From assembly GCA_028583405.1 (NCBI GenBank), contig CM053253.1, positions 5,062,796 through 5,126,795 of the forward strand: a DNA stretch of 64,000 nucleotides. Direction: 5' to 3'. Each line of letters starts with the position of its first letter. Positions within the stretch are counted from its first letter, which is position 1. Source of the stretch: Pogonophryne albipinna (Eukaryota; Chordata; Actinopteri; Perciformes; Artedidraconidae). Both the position numbers and the translations under genes were made by a program. The notes beneath the pieces were generated by a model, which searched no databases, had not been told where the DNA came from, and saw nothing but the letters and a program-made list of their open reading frames with translations. Below, piece by piece: positions 26,891-39,885 of this stretch.

Positions 26891-26940
26891 TGCTGTGGCT
26901 GAATGGTTGAAGAGACAAGCTGATTCAAATCTGGGACCTT
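26891..26940 (+). other. tRNA-like fragment
   Basis: GCTGTGGCTGAATGGTTGAAG resembles the 5' arm of a tRNA-Ser-type SINE head, and GATTCAAATCTGGGACC resembles a B box. The spacing is too short for an intact tRNA. It is probably a SINE head remnant. Confidence 0.4.
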
Positions 26941-27084
26941 CACTTTAGTCTTTGTCTGAGAGAAGAAGAAGAAAGTCCCTTTCAAAAGAAAACATAAATG
27001 ATGCTGGAGCAGACACATGGCTCTTTCTGCCCCAGTTGCTCCAGTGTACTGGTGTTACTGGTCTGCTCCCCCAGTCGCTACAAC

Positions 27085-27577
27085 AGAAGAAGAAGAAGAA
27101 GAAGAAGAAGAAGAAGAAGAAGAAGAAGAAGAAGAAGAAGAAGCAGAAGAAGTAGAAGTAGAAGTAGAAGAAGAAGTAGAAGAAGAAGAAGTAGAAGTAG
27201 AAGCAGAAGCAGAAGTAGAAGTAGAAGAAGAAGAAGTAGAAGCAGAAGAAGAAGTAGAAGTAGAAGCAGAAGAAGAAGAAGAAGAAGAAGTAGAAGCAGA
27301 AGTAGAAGTAGAAGCAGAAGAAGAAGTAGAAGTAGAAGAAGTAGAAGAAGAAGTAGAAGTAGAAGCAGAAGAAGAAGTAGAAGTAGAAGAAGTAGAAGAA
27401 GAAGTAGAAGCAGAAGAAGTAGAAGTAGAAGTAGAAGTAGAAGTAGAAGCAGAAGAAGAAGAAGTAGAAGAAGAAGTAGAAGCAGAAGAAGAAGAAGTAG
27501 AAGTAGAAGTAGAAGAAGAAGTAGAAGTAGAAGAAGAAGTAGAAGTAGAAGAAGAAGAAGTAGAAGAAGAAGAAGAG
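27085..27577 (+). repeat. 493-bp GAA/GTA/GCA trinucleotide array
   Basis: The array starts as about 18 pure GAA units and then mixes GAA, GTA and GCA without losing the three-base register. Only the middle base varies. As a result every frame stays open: Glu/Val/Ala or Arg/Ser on the plus strand and an all-Leu frame on the minus strand. These are artefacts and not proteins. Confidence 0.97.
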
Positions 27578-28545
27578 CTGCTCCGCTGTGTTTGCAGTAT
27601 TTAACACAAATTAATGTTTGATTCAAAACGAGTTGCAAATGTATTCAGCTGCTGCTGCTTCACACTGTGTGATGAGGAGGAGGGAAGACGGAGCTCGCAC
27701 GGCTCCATTGCTGTATTTATGAGGACCTTTACATGAACTAAAGCCCCTTTAACCATCACAGCTACATATTTAACCTTGATCTAACCTGCGCCTGAACACT
27801 AACATCCTCCCATAAACTTGTGATAATCTCAAGATAAACTTCACGTTTCTACCGCAATTTAACTCAAATATTTCTACATGACATACAACGTTAAATAAAC
27901 GTAATCTTAATGTATTTGTAGCATAATGTTATCTCAAACTAACCCTATTTCTAACGCAAATCTTTGTGATTGGTCAACTGCTTAGAGATGTCCCGCCCCT
28001 TAGCCTATCACGTGCAATGTGTTGGGGCGCTAGCCATTAAAAGCGCGAGTGTTACATCGTGATGTCACTATGAAGTGTGTGGGAGAGACACACCTTTCAA
28101 ATTGAATGTAAAACTTCGTCTCACCTTCTTACAATTATTAAAACAAAAGCTGTTTCGTCAACATAATCACAAAACTGAATCCAAACCAAATCTAGTCTGA
28201 TTCGAACCTTACCTCAAACCAAACACAACTGTTAATGTAAAGTGGAAAGATGAAGATGGTTTCACAAAATCACAAAACTCTACAACGGAGATATTGAGTG
28301 CTAGTGTGACACGGTTCAACATTTCCACATACTGTAAATGAAAAGAACACCAACATGAAAATATCAACATTTTCCTTTAACCTCAAATTCAACCTGATTG
28401 TAACCTTGACCCTAAAAACCAGCTCCACGAAGACACACAATGAAAAACCACTCGTTTGGCAAACAAGTCTAGATTTCAATCTGCTGAAAACTGCAGACTT
28501 CTCCTCAGACAGAATGACACACACACACACCATGTATACATCACT
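27578..28545. other. unassigned sequence
   Basis: No gene is recognised. CCAAT-type and GC patches near 27960-28080 lack a supported transcript. Confidence 0.4.
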
Positions 28546-28800
28546 TCAGGGGACATTACATTGACTTACATGCATTTCCTGGAGACTTATCCTAACCTTA
28601 ACCATAACCAACACATGCCTAACCCTAACCCTAACCCTAATCCTAACCAAGTCTTCACCCTAAAATTAATGATTCCCTTCATGGGGACCTCCAATGTGTC
28701 CCCATAAGGGAGAAGAGTCCCCACACGTGACTGTGTAAACAGATTTAGGTCCCCACAAGTATAGTAATGCTAGGCCACACACACACACACACACTTCCGG
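28546..28800 (+). repeat. interspersed repeat with telomere-like CCCTAA units
   Basis: The block runs GGGGACATTACATTGACTTA, then CCTAACCTTAACCATAACC, then about four CCTAAC units at 28618-28645, then GTCCCCATAAGG and GGTCCCCACAAGTATAGTA, and ends in (CA)n. I recall similar GTCCCCA/CCTAACC blocks as scattered repeats in fish. It is too short and degenerate to be a telomere relic. Confidence 0.6.
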
Positions 28801-29089
28801 TTTACCACAATACAGTTAAACCCCATGCAGTGCACAACCTGCATGATCACACCTGCTTCACATTGACATCCAGCAGTTAAAATACACTTACCATCACATC
28901 ACGTACACACACTCACACACCCAGGCATGACCAGCGGGATGAACTTATGCTGAACACACACACACCGCCAGATGCTTCTTACCGTTCTGGAGACAATGGA
29001 GACGCCTTCCATTAATTTACACTGGAGAGAATAAAACACACACACACACCTTCACACCTCTGACACTATCTCTCTCACTCGCCCGCCCT

Positions 29090-29340
29090 GTCTGCAGCTC
29101 CTCCTTCTTCTTCTGCTTCTTTTTCTGATGCTGCCCTCCCTTTACTCCTTTCCTCCTTTCTCTCTCTCACCTCCTCCCTGTGCTTTGTGTACCTCTCTCT
29201 CTCCCAGCCACTCCCCCAACTCCTCCTCCACCCTCCCTCCCTCCTTCTCTCCCTCTCCGTCTTTTTCTTTCAATTTAACCTCTGTCCTCCTTTCCTTCCT
29301 GTCTTTCTTCGTCTCCCTCCTCCTCTTCCTCTCTGGGTGT
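29090..29340 (+). repeat. pyrimidine-rich low-complexity tract
   Basis: CTCC and TTCC words dominate, followed by a (TG)n of about 26 bp at 29398-29424. No gene is supported. Confidence 0.8.
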
Positions 29341-29574
29341 ATTCTCCATGGAGATGCATGGTTGCTTTCTTGACAGCCTCCTCTCCACGTGTCTGCTTGT
29401 GTGTGTGTGTGTGTGTGTGTGTGTCTCACTCTCCAGTGCACACACTCAGCCTGTCAGTCACATTCATGTGCACTCAGCCATTCTCTCTCACACACACATT
29501 TTCTTTGACAAACATCTGATAGCTCTCTGCGCATCCTCTTCTTCATTATCATCTTCCTCATTAACTTGTCTTCT

Positions 29575-29801
<227 letters not shown>

Positions 29802-29930
29802 GCTTTGCAATGTCGGATTTCTGGCAGCGACACACCCCTGAATGTACAGAAACACGTTGCTTCATCGCTCCTAATTTATGCGTGCATCATCGTCACATGC
29901 TCGTTTTAAGATGTGTGCAGCAGGCGAATT

Positions 29931-29966
<36 letters not shown>

Positions 29967-30034
29967 ACTGTGAGCCTCTGTAATGTGACTGCAGACCGTG
30001 AACGCTGAGGCCTAAAACTCTGCGAGGCTTTTCT

Positions 30035-30400
30035 GTTCTGTCTTAATACTTCCTGTCCCTTTCTGCTTCTTCCTTTCCCCCCCCCATCACCTCTTCCTCT
30101 TCCATCTCCTCCCCAAACCTTTCCCCTCTATTTGTATCTTTTCCTGCACTTATTTGTGTCCACATCTTCTAATTTATCATATTTTCCTTCCCATATGTTC
30201 CCATTTTCCTTTCCTCTTTTCCTTCTCATATTTTCACCTCCTTCTCCGACAATCTCCTGATTCACTTCCCTGCTTCTTCCTCTTCTCAATTCCTCACCTG
30301 CCTTTGTTCCTTTCTATCTGCTCAGTCTCACCCTTTTCTTCCGCATCGCTTCCTCTCCTCCCCTTTTCCTTCGCACAGTCTACCTCCATCTTTCTCCTTC
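30035..30400 (+). repeat. pyrimidine-rich low-complexity tract
   Basis: The tract is T/C-rich with TTCC and CTCC words. It shows no gene-like feature. Confidence 0.75.
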
Positions 30401-30406
30401 TATAAC

Positions 30407-30882
30407 CAGGGTTCACTTTTTCACCAATGATTTTCAATGACTTTTCCATGACCTTTACCTAATTTTCCATGACCAAAACATTACTCTTTCTCAGCGGTGC
30501 CACTGAAAATGGTTTATTTTAACATGGAACAGGAAAATAAGGTCTGCATATGAAACATGTTGGTCCTATCTAAAACAAATCAAATAGTAGGCTTACTAGC
30601 TTCTACACGCTAAAGCCACTCAAATCTCTCACCAGCGAAATACCTCGTCAGTTAAATGCCATTTTACGTTTCATTACTATACAGTATTTATTATTGTTAT
30701 AGTATTACTATTTTGGCGATTAGATCAAATATAAATTATATTTGATGCAACTTTAGTCACATTTCCATGACTTTTCCAAAACTTTGGGAAAAATATTTTT
30801 TTCCATAACTTTTCCAGGGCCTGGAATTAGCATTTTGAATTTCCATGACTTTTCCAGGTTTTTAATGACCGTAAGAACCCTG
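30407..30882. mobile_element. hAT-type MITE (CAGGGTTC family)
   Basis: The ends are CAGGGTTCACTTTTTC and GTAAGAACCCTG. The subterminal repeats TTTTCCATGAC and CATGACTTTTCCA occur several times near both ends, as in a known type of fish hAT MITE. The flanks TCTATAAC and CATAACAC share only ATAAC, so the target duplication is not exact. Confidence 0.7.
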
Positions 30883-31259
30883 CATAACACCGATTTCCTG
30901 CTTCCACATAACCTTGGCCGCGGTCGAAAAAGATTTCTGCGAAGCCTAACCAAGGAAAATCACCCGGAGATGTGAAACGTTCGCCATGACTGGAGCCGTT
31001 TACATTCTCTATTCTCAGAAAAGGTGTGTCTATGCTTCCTTTCTTATCTCCTTTAGCAGGGAACACCTGGCCATCGAGGGAAGGAGATAATATTGTCCCA
31101 CAATTCTATGCAGCAGCAACATTTAAAGACTCAGCAAAAACAGCAGACATTACTGCTAAATTGTACCCAATGGATAAACTACAAGCGTTCTTCTTAGGAG
31201 GTGTGATGATGTGTTGTAAAGGGATCCCTACTTGTTCAGCACTGAGTATTTCCCTGTAG

Positions 31260-31301
<42 letters not shown>

Positions 31302-31682
31302 ATGTTAAATAAGTATTTGTACGTGGTAAAGTCGGATTCTGTTAGCGATGCAGTTGTCGAAGTCTTCTCAAATGCTTTCTTGGTGGTTAGGAAAAGACAC
31401 AGGGCGTCATTATTTGGTGATGCCGGTTCAAGTCATATAATCCAAGTAGCTCAAACATCTTTCCTGTGTTTCTTAGAGAATCTGTAATATATAATAATAA
31501 ATGTTATTATCATCTGTATTATTTATTTTACTGTATTTGTTTCATCAACAAAATGATATGTAGATAATATTTGTTTGATTGATTGATTTAGTAACTTCTC
31601 AAAATCCTCTACAATGCATTTCATTGTGTCTGTATCCTCAAACCTGTCGTACACTTCTTAGCTCTTCTCTAATACTCATCTC
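30883..31682. other. unassigned sequence with a (TA)n array
   Basis: A TA dinucleotide array spans about 31261-31299. No gene or mobile element is recognised otherwise. Confidence 0.45.
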
Positions 31683-31705
31683 AGGCTTTTATTGTCATGT
31701 GTAGA

Positions 31706-32875
31706 TAGGGCTGCTCAATTAATCGTATTTTAATCGCAATTACTATTTTGGCTTGCAACGATTATGAAAACAACATAATCGAAATAAAACGATTTTTTTT
31801 TTTCATTAAAAAGGTCCCATGTCATGCTTTTCCGGTTATTACCCGTCCCCTTGTGTGTTATGAAGGTTTTTATGCATGTAAACGGTCTGCAGAGTCACAA
31901 ACCCTCAAAGTACACCCTGTAGCGAGTACAACTCTAACACAGACCTCCCCAAAACGCCTCGTTGAAGATACGTCACTGTCCATTATTTACTTCCTGGGTA
32001 CTGTGTAGTAGGAATGGCCAGTAGCCGCGCCCAGAGCTATGACACGATACGGTCATGCGTTACCCGGAACCAAATGGACCAATCCGTGGAGCCGTTACGT
32101 AACGTCTGCGGAGCCGATACGTTAAGCCCCCGCTGATTGGTCCAAATTGACCAATCCACGGACTTCCTCACACACTCAGTGCAGGCAGCTCTGCTGATTT
32201 CTCCTCCCTGGTTGCAGGCTGATAACAGACAGTTGGGATCGCAGCGAAATTCTCTCTGCAGACCCATTCTCACAGCGTTTATCAACCTTTGTCTTACTCA
32301 ATATCAAGCCACACTTATTGTTTTTACTTCGGCTGTGACTTTGTGTGTGCTCAGGGTGAGTTTGGCTGTCGCTAAATAAGGAAACCACACCTCCACGGAG
32401 CTCAGCGCGATTCACAACGTCCCGACCAATCAGAGCGCACTGTGCTCACAGGGAGGGTGGGGGCAAGAGCTATTGGAGCTACAATGAGCCGTTAAAGGCA
32501 GAGAGTGAAATTCAGTGAATACACGTAGTTTACAGAGATGCTGTTTGAAAAACCAATGTGAGTTTGGAAAAATGCACGATATAAATCTATTCTAGTCGAC
32601 CTCAACAATGGAATTATGATCAGTGGAAATGGCCATGACATGGGACCTTTAATATTTATTTTAATTCTTTTTTTAAACAATTCTTTTTTGGGTTTTTCAG
32701 TTGAATTATAATTAAAGTTCAGGGTAATCAACTGTTAAAACATACTGTTCACATTTTTTTTTTTTCAATAAATGGATGTTTTCAGTAAATGGATAATCGT
32801 TTTTTAATAATCGTGATATCAATTATTGACCCAAATAATCGAGATTATGATTTTTGCCATAATCGAGCAGCCCTA
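31706..32875. mobile_element. hAT-type MITE with a nested TTAA element
   Basis: The ends TAGGGCTGCTCAATTAATCG and CATAATCGAGCAGCCCTA belong to the same family as the element at 9194. The 8-bp duplication TGTGTAGA is perfect (31698-31705 and 32876-32883). Without the nested element it is about 330 bp. Confidence 0.95.
31810..32648. mobile_element. TTAA-type MITE (AGGTCCCATGACATG family), copy 2
   Basis: It starts AAAGGTCCCATGTCATG after TTAA (31806-31809) and ends GCCATGACATGGGACCT before TTAA (32649-32652). It is reversed relative to copy 1: its left part (ACCCGTCCCCTTGTGTGTTA) is the complement of copy 1's right part. Two extra A bases at the left junction look like slippage. The centre differs from copy 1. 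Confidence 0.88.
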
Positions 32876-33219
32876 TGTGTAGATAGCTATAGTAGATATA
32901 TCAATTCAAAATCTTAGGTCACAGGCTCCTCCAACAGTGCAACACGATCAAATAGTTAAAATAGTGCAAGTAAATACAAATAAAATAGGATAGAAATAGT
33001 GCAAGGAGAGTCTATATACAAGTAATTGGAATATGATATATTAGATATTTTCTTCTTATATTCCAAACCCTATGATGGTCAAGGTCCGAAGCCATCCATG
33101 ACCACCTTAAATTCCACTCAAGTAGAGAACCAACGGAAGAAATACTAAAGAAAAAGAAGGAAACTGGGTGGAAAAAGGGACGGGAGGTTGGAGGTAGAGG
33201 AAGTTGAACTCCTGCCTAC

Positions 33220-33290
33220 CTGCGGAGAGGCGACCAGGTCCCAGAGGAGCGAGGACACAACTGAGGGCAAAGGTCCCAAACGCAGAACAT
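33220..33290 (-). CDS. weak candidate first coding exon
   Basis: In a GC-rich island (about 33180-33400) an ATG on the minus strand opens a frame starting MFCVWDLCPQ. It runs 23 codons plus two bases to a donor-like site (CCGCAG/GTAGGC), in phase 2. No homology is recognised and the context of the ATG is only fair. An upstream ATG, in ACATGGAGCCCGTGGAC, opens a short frame that soon stops. This may be a real alternative 5' exon or chance. Confidence 0.22.
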
Positions 33291-33420
33291 CCCGGCGATC
33301 CTTTAGCTGACCTCTGTTTCCCAGAAGTCCACGGGCTCCATGTTTGAAGGCATCCGTGCCCTGCCGTCTTTACATCCTTCAAACACACCTTTCTCTGGCA
33401 ACATGCTCCTCCAGTTTAGT

Positions 33421-36400
33421 GTTGACTTCCTGTCAGAGAGCTGTCAGTCTGTCAGGTCGTTTCCCATCACAGCTGTTAACAATTAACACCAGCTGTTCTT
33501 AACGAGTCAGGGAAACAATTAACGTTCGGCAAATGAAAAAAAAAAAAACTGTTTCCATGAAGTAAATGTATCACTTCTCATTTTCCTCAAATCTCATTTT
33601 TAAAAACTGCACTCAAGGTGTGATATATGTGAGGCTTTTCAATCTTGTTGTGAAGGACACAGCAGTTAAGGAAATGTTCTCCACTCTCATAATGGACACA
33701 GATTGTTTTTAAAATGCACTTCTCAGGTATTTCCAGAGTATTTCAGGTTTCTGCAGAGAGTACATGAGATGTTAAAAAAGTGATAGGTGCATCGAACAAA
33801 CCCGTTCATTTCCATGTTCTCCCCAGAGTCTACTTGAGCTGAGCTTCAATCTGCTGTCAGGATGTCAGGTGTCACCTCAGTTTACTGATGTTCATACTAT
33901 TATCAGCCAAACCACACTATAAGTCTCACAGTCTGTCAGTCAGGTAGTAGGTAGTCAGTATTTCAGTCAGTAAAACTAAACATGGTACTTTACTTTAACA
34001 AATGGCAACCTTTCCAGAAATTCAGGATTTTAAAATCCAAGTAGTCAAAATATGTCTTGAAAAGTATTTTTGACTAATACTGTATGAAGTGATCAATAAA
34101 AGCATTTACAGCACAATTGAATACTCTTTGTTTAATATCTTTGTGTCAATCCCTTTCATGAGTGATACAGGAAACACAATTTCAAGCCAAAGTTTGAACA
34201 CATTTCACTTTGAAACTAAAATAATTGCTTTTGCTGACGTCTGATGAATATATGGGTTTTAGACCAAGTGAGTACGTCTGTTTTAACTCTGGGAAACTAA
34301 ACTAGGCTTTTGTCAGTATTTTTCTGACATGTTCTTAAACTAAATGAAGAAAATAATTGGCAGATTACTCAATAATTTAACCAATCAAAGTTTATTAAAC
34401 TTCACCCAAGTCCAGCCCGTTATTTTCCACCGTTATATTTTATTTTTAAAAGACATTTCGAGACGTTTTCAAATCCCTTCAACACTTTCACGATGAAAGA
34501 TTGACGTGCGTTATCCAGTATTTAGAAAAACAAAACAAAAATTCTCCCTGCTTGAACAGATTAACGGTAATTGCAGTGAGACAAAAGGAGATAAAACACC
34601 TTCACAAATCTCTCCAGGTAATGACATAATGAAGTCTCCATGTTGAGATAATGAACCTAAAAACTGTCCTGCAGCCAGACTCCTAACCTTCACCTCTTTT
34701 GTCTTTTTAGTTTGAATATTTAAACAAAACTCTTTGTATGAAAGGTAGGGAAAGATTATATTCAGGGTCAACCAATGATGGAGCCAGGACTCTCTCTTTA
34801 TCAGACAAATGTGAAAAATGGATGCTTTCACCTGAAAGATAATTTGAATATAAGTTATTGATGAGGGGATGCTTAACTTTAACTGTTCATTGGTTTAAAA
34901 TATAAAAAACTGTTACATCTGATTTTCTCCTTTGCAGCCAAATAATTATTTCATCTTAAGACTTTTATCACCAACAAGTATTTATCCTCCTGGTTTACTT
35001 TTTCTTGAAGTTAAACATTTACAGAATTTAAACATTTGTGTAACAACCAATGCTTTTAAATGTACATCTGGGATTAGTATATAGAGTTGTATCTATATTT
35101 TATATATAAGTCAGTTGAGTTATAGGTCGAGCAATTCGCTTTTCAACTGTTTGAATTCTTAATAATTATTAAAAAGCTTAGTAATACATAAAGCATCAAC
35201 AACATACAATTTGTTATAATAGGATGGGAAAAAGTTGGAGGGTTAAAATGACAAGTTATTTTGGTCACTTTACAAACAAAAGGCTAACAAATATGGTTGT
35301 CTTAACTTTAGGGTGGATTCATCCTTTTAAATGAAATTAATTTAGCTTTTAAACCATTGTTTGGAAAACAGAAGCAATTTTTTTGGGACCTGGGAGATTA
35401 TATTTGAGTAATACTTAATCAAAAACTAATGGGCAGTATAATTGGGTAATGAAATTGACTTACTTGCAGCTCTTCAGCTTTTCAGTTTTTAAGTATCTGC
35501 CAGAAAGTTAAATATCTGGACAGTTAACAAGTCGCTAAATAAATCAGAAAACCACTCAGTCAGACTATAACTCAGAATGAAAACAGCATTACATATAATT
35601 CATTACTAACCACACATACTGATATATATTAAAGGACTTGGAGTACAGCTGCCCTTCAGACACTATCTGAGTGCAATGGATCAATACCTGCAGCTGCAAA
35701 GGAGCTGGGATTCACAGGAATCCAATATTTAGCTGCGAGTAACAACTCTGACATTTTGTAGAGGACAACCACAGTTCAGTAAACGTACAGTAACGTGTTG
35801 CAAAGTCACTTCCTCTCACATTATACCTCTGATGCGCAATTTCACATGTTCATATGCATCTACCAGATCAAGAAGGATTCACAAAGGCTGCAAACAAAGC
35901 TGACATTTGGCTGAACCTGAAGGACTACTGACCCACAACACTAAATGCTTAAAGTTGACATGAAGCTTGCTGACACTTATAGCTTTTAAAAGACAATAAA
36001 ACAAGCAATAAAACGTATTTTGGAGTCTCTTTCTGTCTACAGCACTCACTATGAGAGGCCTTAGCAAGCTAACAAGCTACAATATGCAATCCTTGTGGGA
36101 ATCGGTGGTAGCTTCTGGCTACAGATTAGCTCCCTTGCTAGCAGATGAACTAATTTCCCCGAAAACCTTATTTGTTTAAATGGATTCCCTTAAAGGCAGA
36201 AACACTAGAAGCCCACACTGAATCTATCTAGTCTAATTAATGCTCATTTCCACCACATCCAACCGTTTCATTAGCTCCTGGCTATACAGATTAGCTGCAT
36301 CTGTAGCAGGTAAAAGCAATTATTAAAAGCCTCTCTCTTCAAAGTGAAGTGAAGCTAGAAGGAAGAACAGCTAAAACAATCAAGTATTGTGTGTTTATCT

Positions 36401-37300
36401 ACCTTTTAATTCCCAGTATCACCTCCAGTCTTGTTCTGTCATTCACACGTGAGCCACAGATTAGTTTATTAGCAAGCTAGCTAGAGTCTGTGTTGGTCAG
36501 TTTAGTTGTTATGAAGAACAAAAGGTCACAAATATGTCAAAAATAGTCACATAATGGGTTGAAATAGTCACTTGCAAGTGTGGTTGTGATCTACAGATGA
36601 CCTCCCGCTCTTCATGGCACTTCCTGTTTTCTGCACTTCCTACTTCCTGTGCAGCCTTAGCAGGTTTTAAAAGCCTGATGGGAAAGTGTTTGAAATCCAG
36701 TCAGGTTATCCAATTCCATCCATCGGGTGAGAAACAAAGTGCTGAAGTGTGTTTTCCTGGAGTGTGAATGAGTTCGATCTGTTTCCCTCTGCAGACCTGC
36801 AGCGCCTCCTCCTTTTCTCACTAAGACTTTAATCAAATTATCCCTCACTATCTCTCCCCCCCTGTGACCTCAGCTTCAATCGGGGCAGATTGAACGTGAC
36901 TCTCCATGACATAACAAGACAGGTACAGTGAGAGCATGCTGGATCCAAACACTGGTTGTTAATGCTTCTCTCCTAAAATCATTGGATAAGAGGTCATTAC
37001 AGAATATATCAAAAAACAATCAGAGCAGTTCAATGACTAAACTGAGATTCCTCTTTACTATAGAATAGGACAAATTGTGGAAATTCTCCAGAGGCAAATG
37101 TGATGCATTATTCACCAGACAAACGTGTTGTATGTATTCAAAACAAAAGAGTTAAAAATACTGGACTGCGAATTTCTCAGAATAAAAGCCTTGTATTACA
37201 GTTGAAGGTGCCGGCAGCTATTCACACTTTTTAAAGATATATTTATTCAGACCCTGAGATAAGGTTTAATTGACGCCCCACAGCAGGAAATATATATTAC
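33421..37300. other. AT-rich unassigned sequence
   Basis: This is nearly 4 kb without a supported gene or mobile element. A weak internal similarity exists between CTGGCTACAGATTAGCT near 36116 and CTGGCTATACAGATTAGCT near 36278. Confidence 0.4.
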
Positions 37301-37784
37301 CAGAGGTGGAAAAGTACACCAGAGTGTAGGAATACTCTGTAACAAGTAAAAGTCCTGCATTCAAAACGTTACTCAAGTAAAAAGAACAAACGTTTCAGCA
37401 TCAAAATATACTCAAAGTACCAAAAGTAAAAGTAGTCGTTGTGCAGATTGGTCCATTTCAGAATAATGTATATGATATGTTTTATAATGATTGTTCATTA
37501 AAGTGTTCTCAAAGCTGGTAAAGGTGCAGCTAGTCTGAATGACTTTGTAGACTGCAGGGTAGCTTGTGAATTTACTCCAGGTGGAACTAAAGTCTGATTC
37601 AACACTTGATTATATTTCACATCATTAATCCAGATCTGTAAAGTAACTAAAGGTAATAAATACATGTAGTGGAGGAAAAGTACAAAGTAGCATAACATGG
37701 AAATACTCTAGTAAAGTGAAGTCCCTCAAAAGGTTACTTAAGTACAGTACTTGAGTAAATCTACTTAGTTACTTTACACCACTG
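37301..37784. mobile_element. hAT-type MITE (AGAGGTGGAA family), copy 2
   Basis: The ends CAGAGGTGGAAAAGTAC and GTTACTTTACACCACTG match the family at 4090. Interior ACTCAAGTAAAA and TACTTGAGTAAAT repeats are typical. No clean 8-bp target duplication remains. Confidence 0.8.
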
Positions 37785-37820
37785 TAAATGACTATGTTTC
37801 ATTACTTATATACACTAGGG

Positions 37821-38218
37821 CAGGGGTGTCAAACTCAATTTCATCGTGGGCCACATTAGCATTATGGTTGAACTCAAAGGGCCGGTTGTATATAAATATA
37901 CATATATAAATATATAATATATATATAAAATAATGTATTATATTACATTATTGTCTCTGAATTGGATTATTATCGGGTAGGGTAATAACTAACTACATTT
38001 GAAAGCAGAAGTCCAGGGCAAATAATTGCAAGTCTCTTCAGTGGCATGTCACAAAACGAGATGCATTGTGGGACATGTAGTTTATGGGCAACCAGCTTCT
38101 GTAAAGTGGCATGTAACTGTATAATAAACGTATTATATTTTTTGCAAGCTCTTGCGGGCCACATAAAATGAAGTTGCGGGCCGGATTTGGCCCCCGGGCC
38201 TTGAGTTTGACACCCCTG
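37821..38218. mobile_element. hAT-type MITE (CAGGGGTGTCAAACTC family), copy 1
   Basis: The ends CAGGGGTGTCAAACTCA and TGAGTTTGACACCCCTG are a perfect inverted repeat. The 8-bp duplication CACTAGGG flanks it (37813-37820 and 38219-38226). Subterminal GGGCCACAT, GGGCCGG and GCGGGCC words are typical of this vertebrate family. It does not code for protein. Confidence 0.95.
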
Positions 38219-38226
38219 CACTAGGG

Positions 38227-39880
38227 GTTTTCCTACTCACCAATACATATGGTTAACATTTGGGTATAAGATTAATTCGGCTCCGCCCTGTGATGTTGAC
38301 CAAACCAATCGAATGACTTCTGCTTCGAGAGCCGCTCTGCTCCCATGAAAAAATATATTTGATGTATTTTAAACTGGAGATACACAAATGAACAAACATC
38401 TCTGAACCACCAAACATGTTGTTGACTGTCTTGTGTTTTAAATCATCACATTCGACCGACACAAAAAAATAAAAAAGTCAGTTTCACAAAGAATTTCTTT
38501 AGAATCATGAGTTTTTAATCTTAATTTTCATCATTCACCACCGTCATCATCCTCATAGTCGACCATAGTCATTTTCATCATCATGACATCATCAGAGTTG
38601 TTAATCATTGCACAATCATCGCCTCCTTCATCGTCGTCATCATCAGGTACATTCTCATCGTTTGCAGTGGATAATAGATTTCTTTTTGTATTTCATACTT
38701 TTTATAATATATTGTGTATCATCCATGGTCAATCTATTTTTTTTAAATAATTTACATAAGAATAAAGTCAACAGACTGAAGAATGACTATCTGTATATTT
38801 ACATCATGAGACACGGAGAAAGAAGCGATAATCAAGAATAAAACAGCAAATGACTGGAAGTAAAGAAAACAACGATAAAGAGGAGGGGGAGAAGCTGCAG
38901 CACGAGGAGAGAGGAGGGTGTGTGTGTGTGTGTCAGAAGCTAACCTGCAACCCAAACCTTTGTTTTGTCACCATAGCAGCAGATTAAGTCTCCCTGTGTC
39001 CATTCACTACCTGTCGCACATTAGTGAGAGTTTCTGAGAGTAAATCCTGTCAGTATGAGATGGGTCATAATGGGATATTATGATGTTTTTTAAAGAGGGC
39101 TCAGAATTATGGTCCATAAAAGTCTCCTATCTTTTAAGTGTCCCTTGAACACAACGGGCAGCAGTACACCGGGCAAAGTCGGACTGAATTACTCAGATGT
39201 TCTACTTATTAATCTCATTAAAACATGGATTGTGTGTGTCAAAGCATCCCATGCCATCTCATGAAAGAAAACGCCATGGAAGAAACTCCTTGAAAATACA
39301 GAACAATCTTAACTTTGCGGTACTTTCACGAGCTTAAAATATTAAACGATTTGTTTAGGGGAAATATTTGAGCCAAAGGACAATCTTTCCCTGACCTTTA
39401 CCAGGTACTTGTTTTACCATCTGGATTGTATGCAGCCTTATATGTGTGCAAATAAATCCATGTAAATAAATACCAAAAGATAATTACTGCACGAGTTGAG
39501 TGAGAGAAATGTTTTAAGACTTTTTTTGGATAGCATGCTAACAAGATGAACGAATGCAAACAAAAATGTTCTTCAAGAATTCAAGGTAACACAGGGTAAG
39601 TAATTGATTGGTGATTTGTGTGGTGAATTATACCTGTGAGTACAATCTGTTTGTGTGGTTCTTGCATGAAAACAGTGGATCTCTTTTTGTGATTCACCGT
39701 TCAAACGCTAAGTGCATTCTTTGATTTTTATTTTGCAGTCCACAAAGGAGTAAGTGACCCTAGATCAACATTAAACAATAACAGTGCAGTTATTATTTTT
39801 AGACACACTTCACAAAGGTTTGCTAAATCCACACAATGCCTGCTAGTTCCAGCTTGTTCCAGCTAGTTAGAGGCATTATC
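38227..39880. other. unassigned sequence with a degenerate (ATC)n tract
   Basis: Positions 38525-38662 are rich in CATCATC, CGTCATC and TCATCATG triplets, a decayed trinucleotide repeat. The remainder shows no gene or mobile element. Confidence 0.45.
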
Positions 39881-39885
39881 GTGAC

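Larger units (their letters stand above)
31683..33012 (-). mobile_element. LINE 3' fragment split by nested insertions
   Basis: CAGGCTTTTATTGTCATG at 31683-31700 and the sequence after 32884, with AGTGCAAGTAAATACAAATAAAATAGG, resemble the 3' UTR seen in the minus-strand fragment at 11888-12145. The hAT MITE at 31706-32875 separates the two parts. The family is not identified and the limits are approximate. Confidence 0.45.

Noticed and set aside
28618..28645. Telomere-like CCCTAA repeats
   Set aside because: Only about four degenerate units occur, inside a dispersed GTCCCCA-containing repeat. That is far too little for a telomere or fusion site.
33107..33388. 93-codon minus-strand frame over the 33.2-kb GC island
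   Set aside because: The frame continues through the apparent donor and has no recognised domain. Only the short ATG-to-donor segment was kept as a weak exon candidate.
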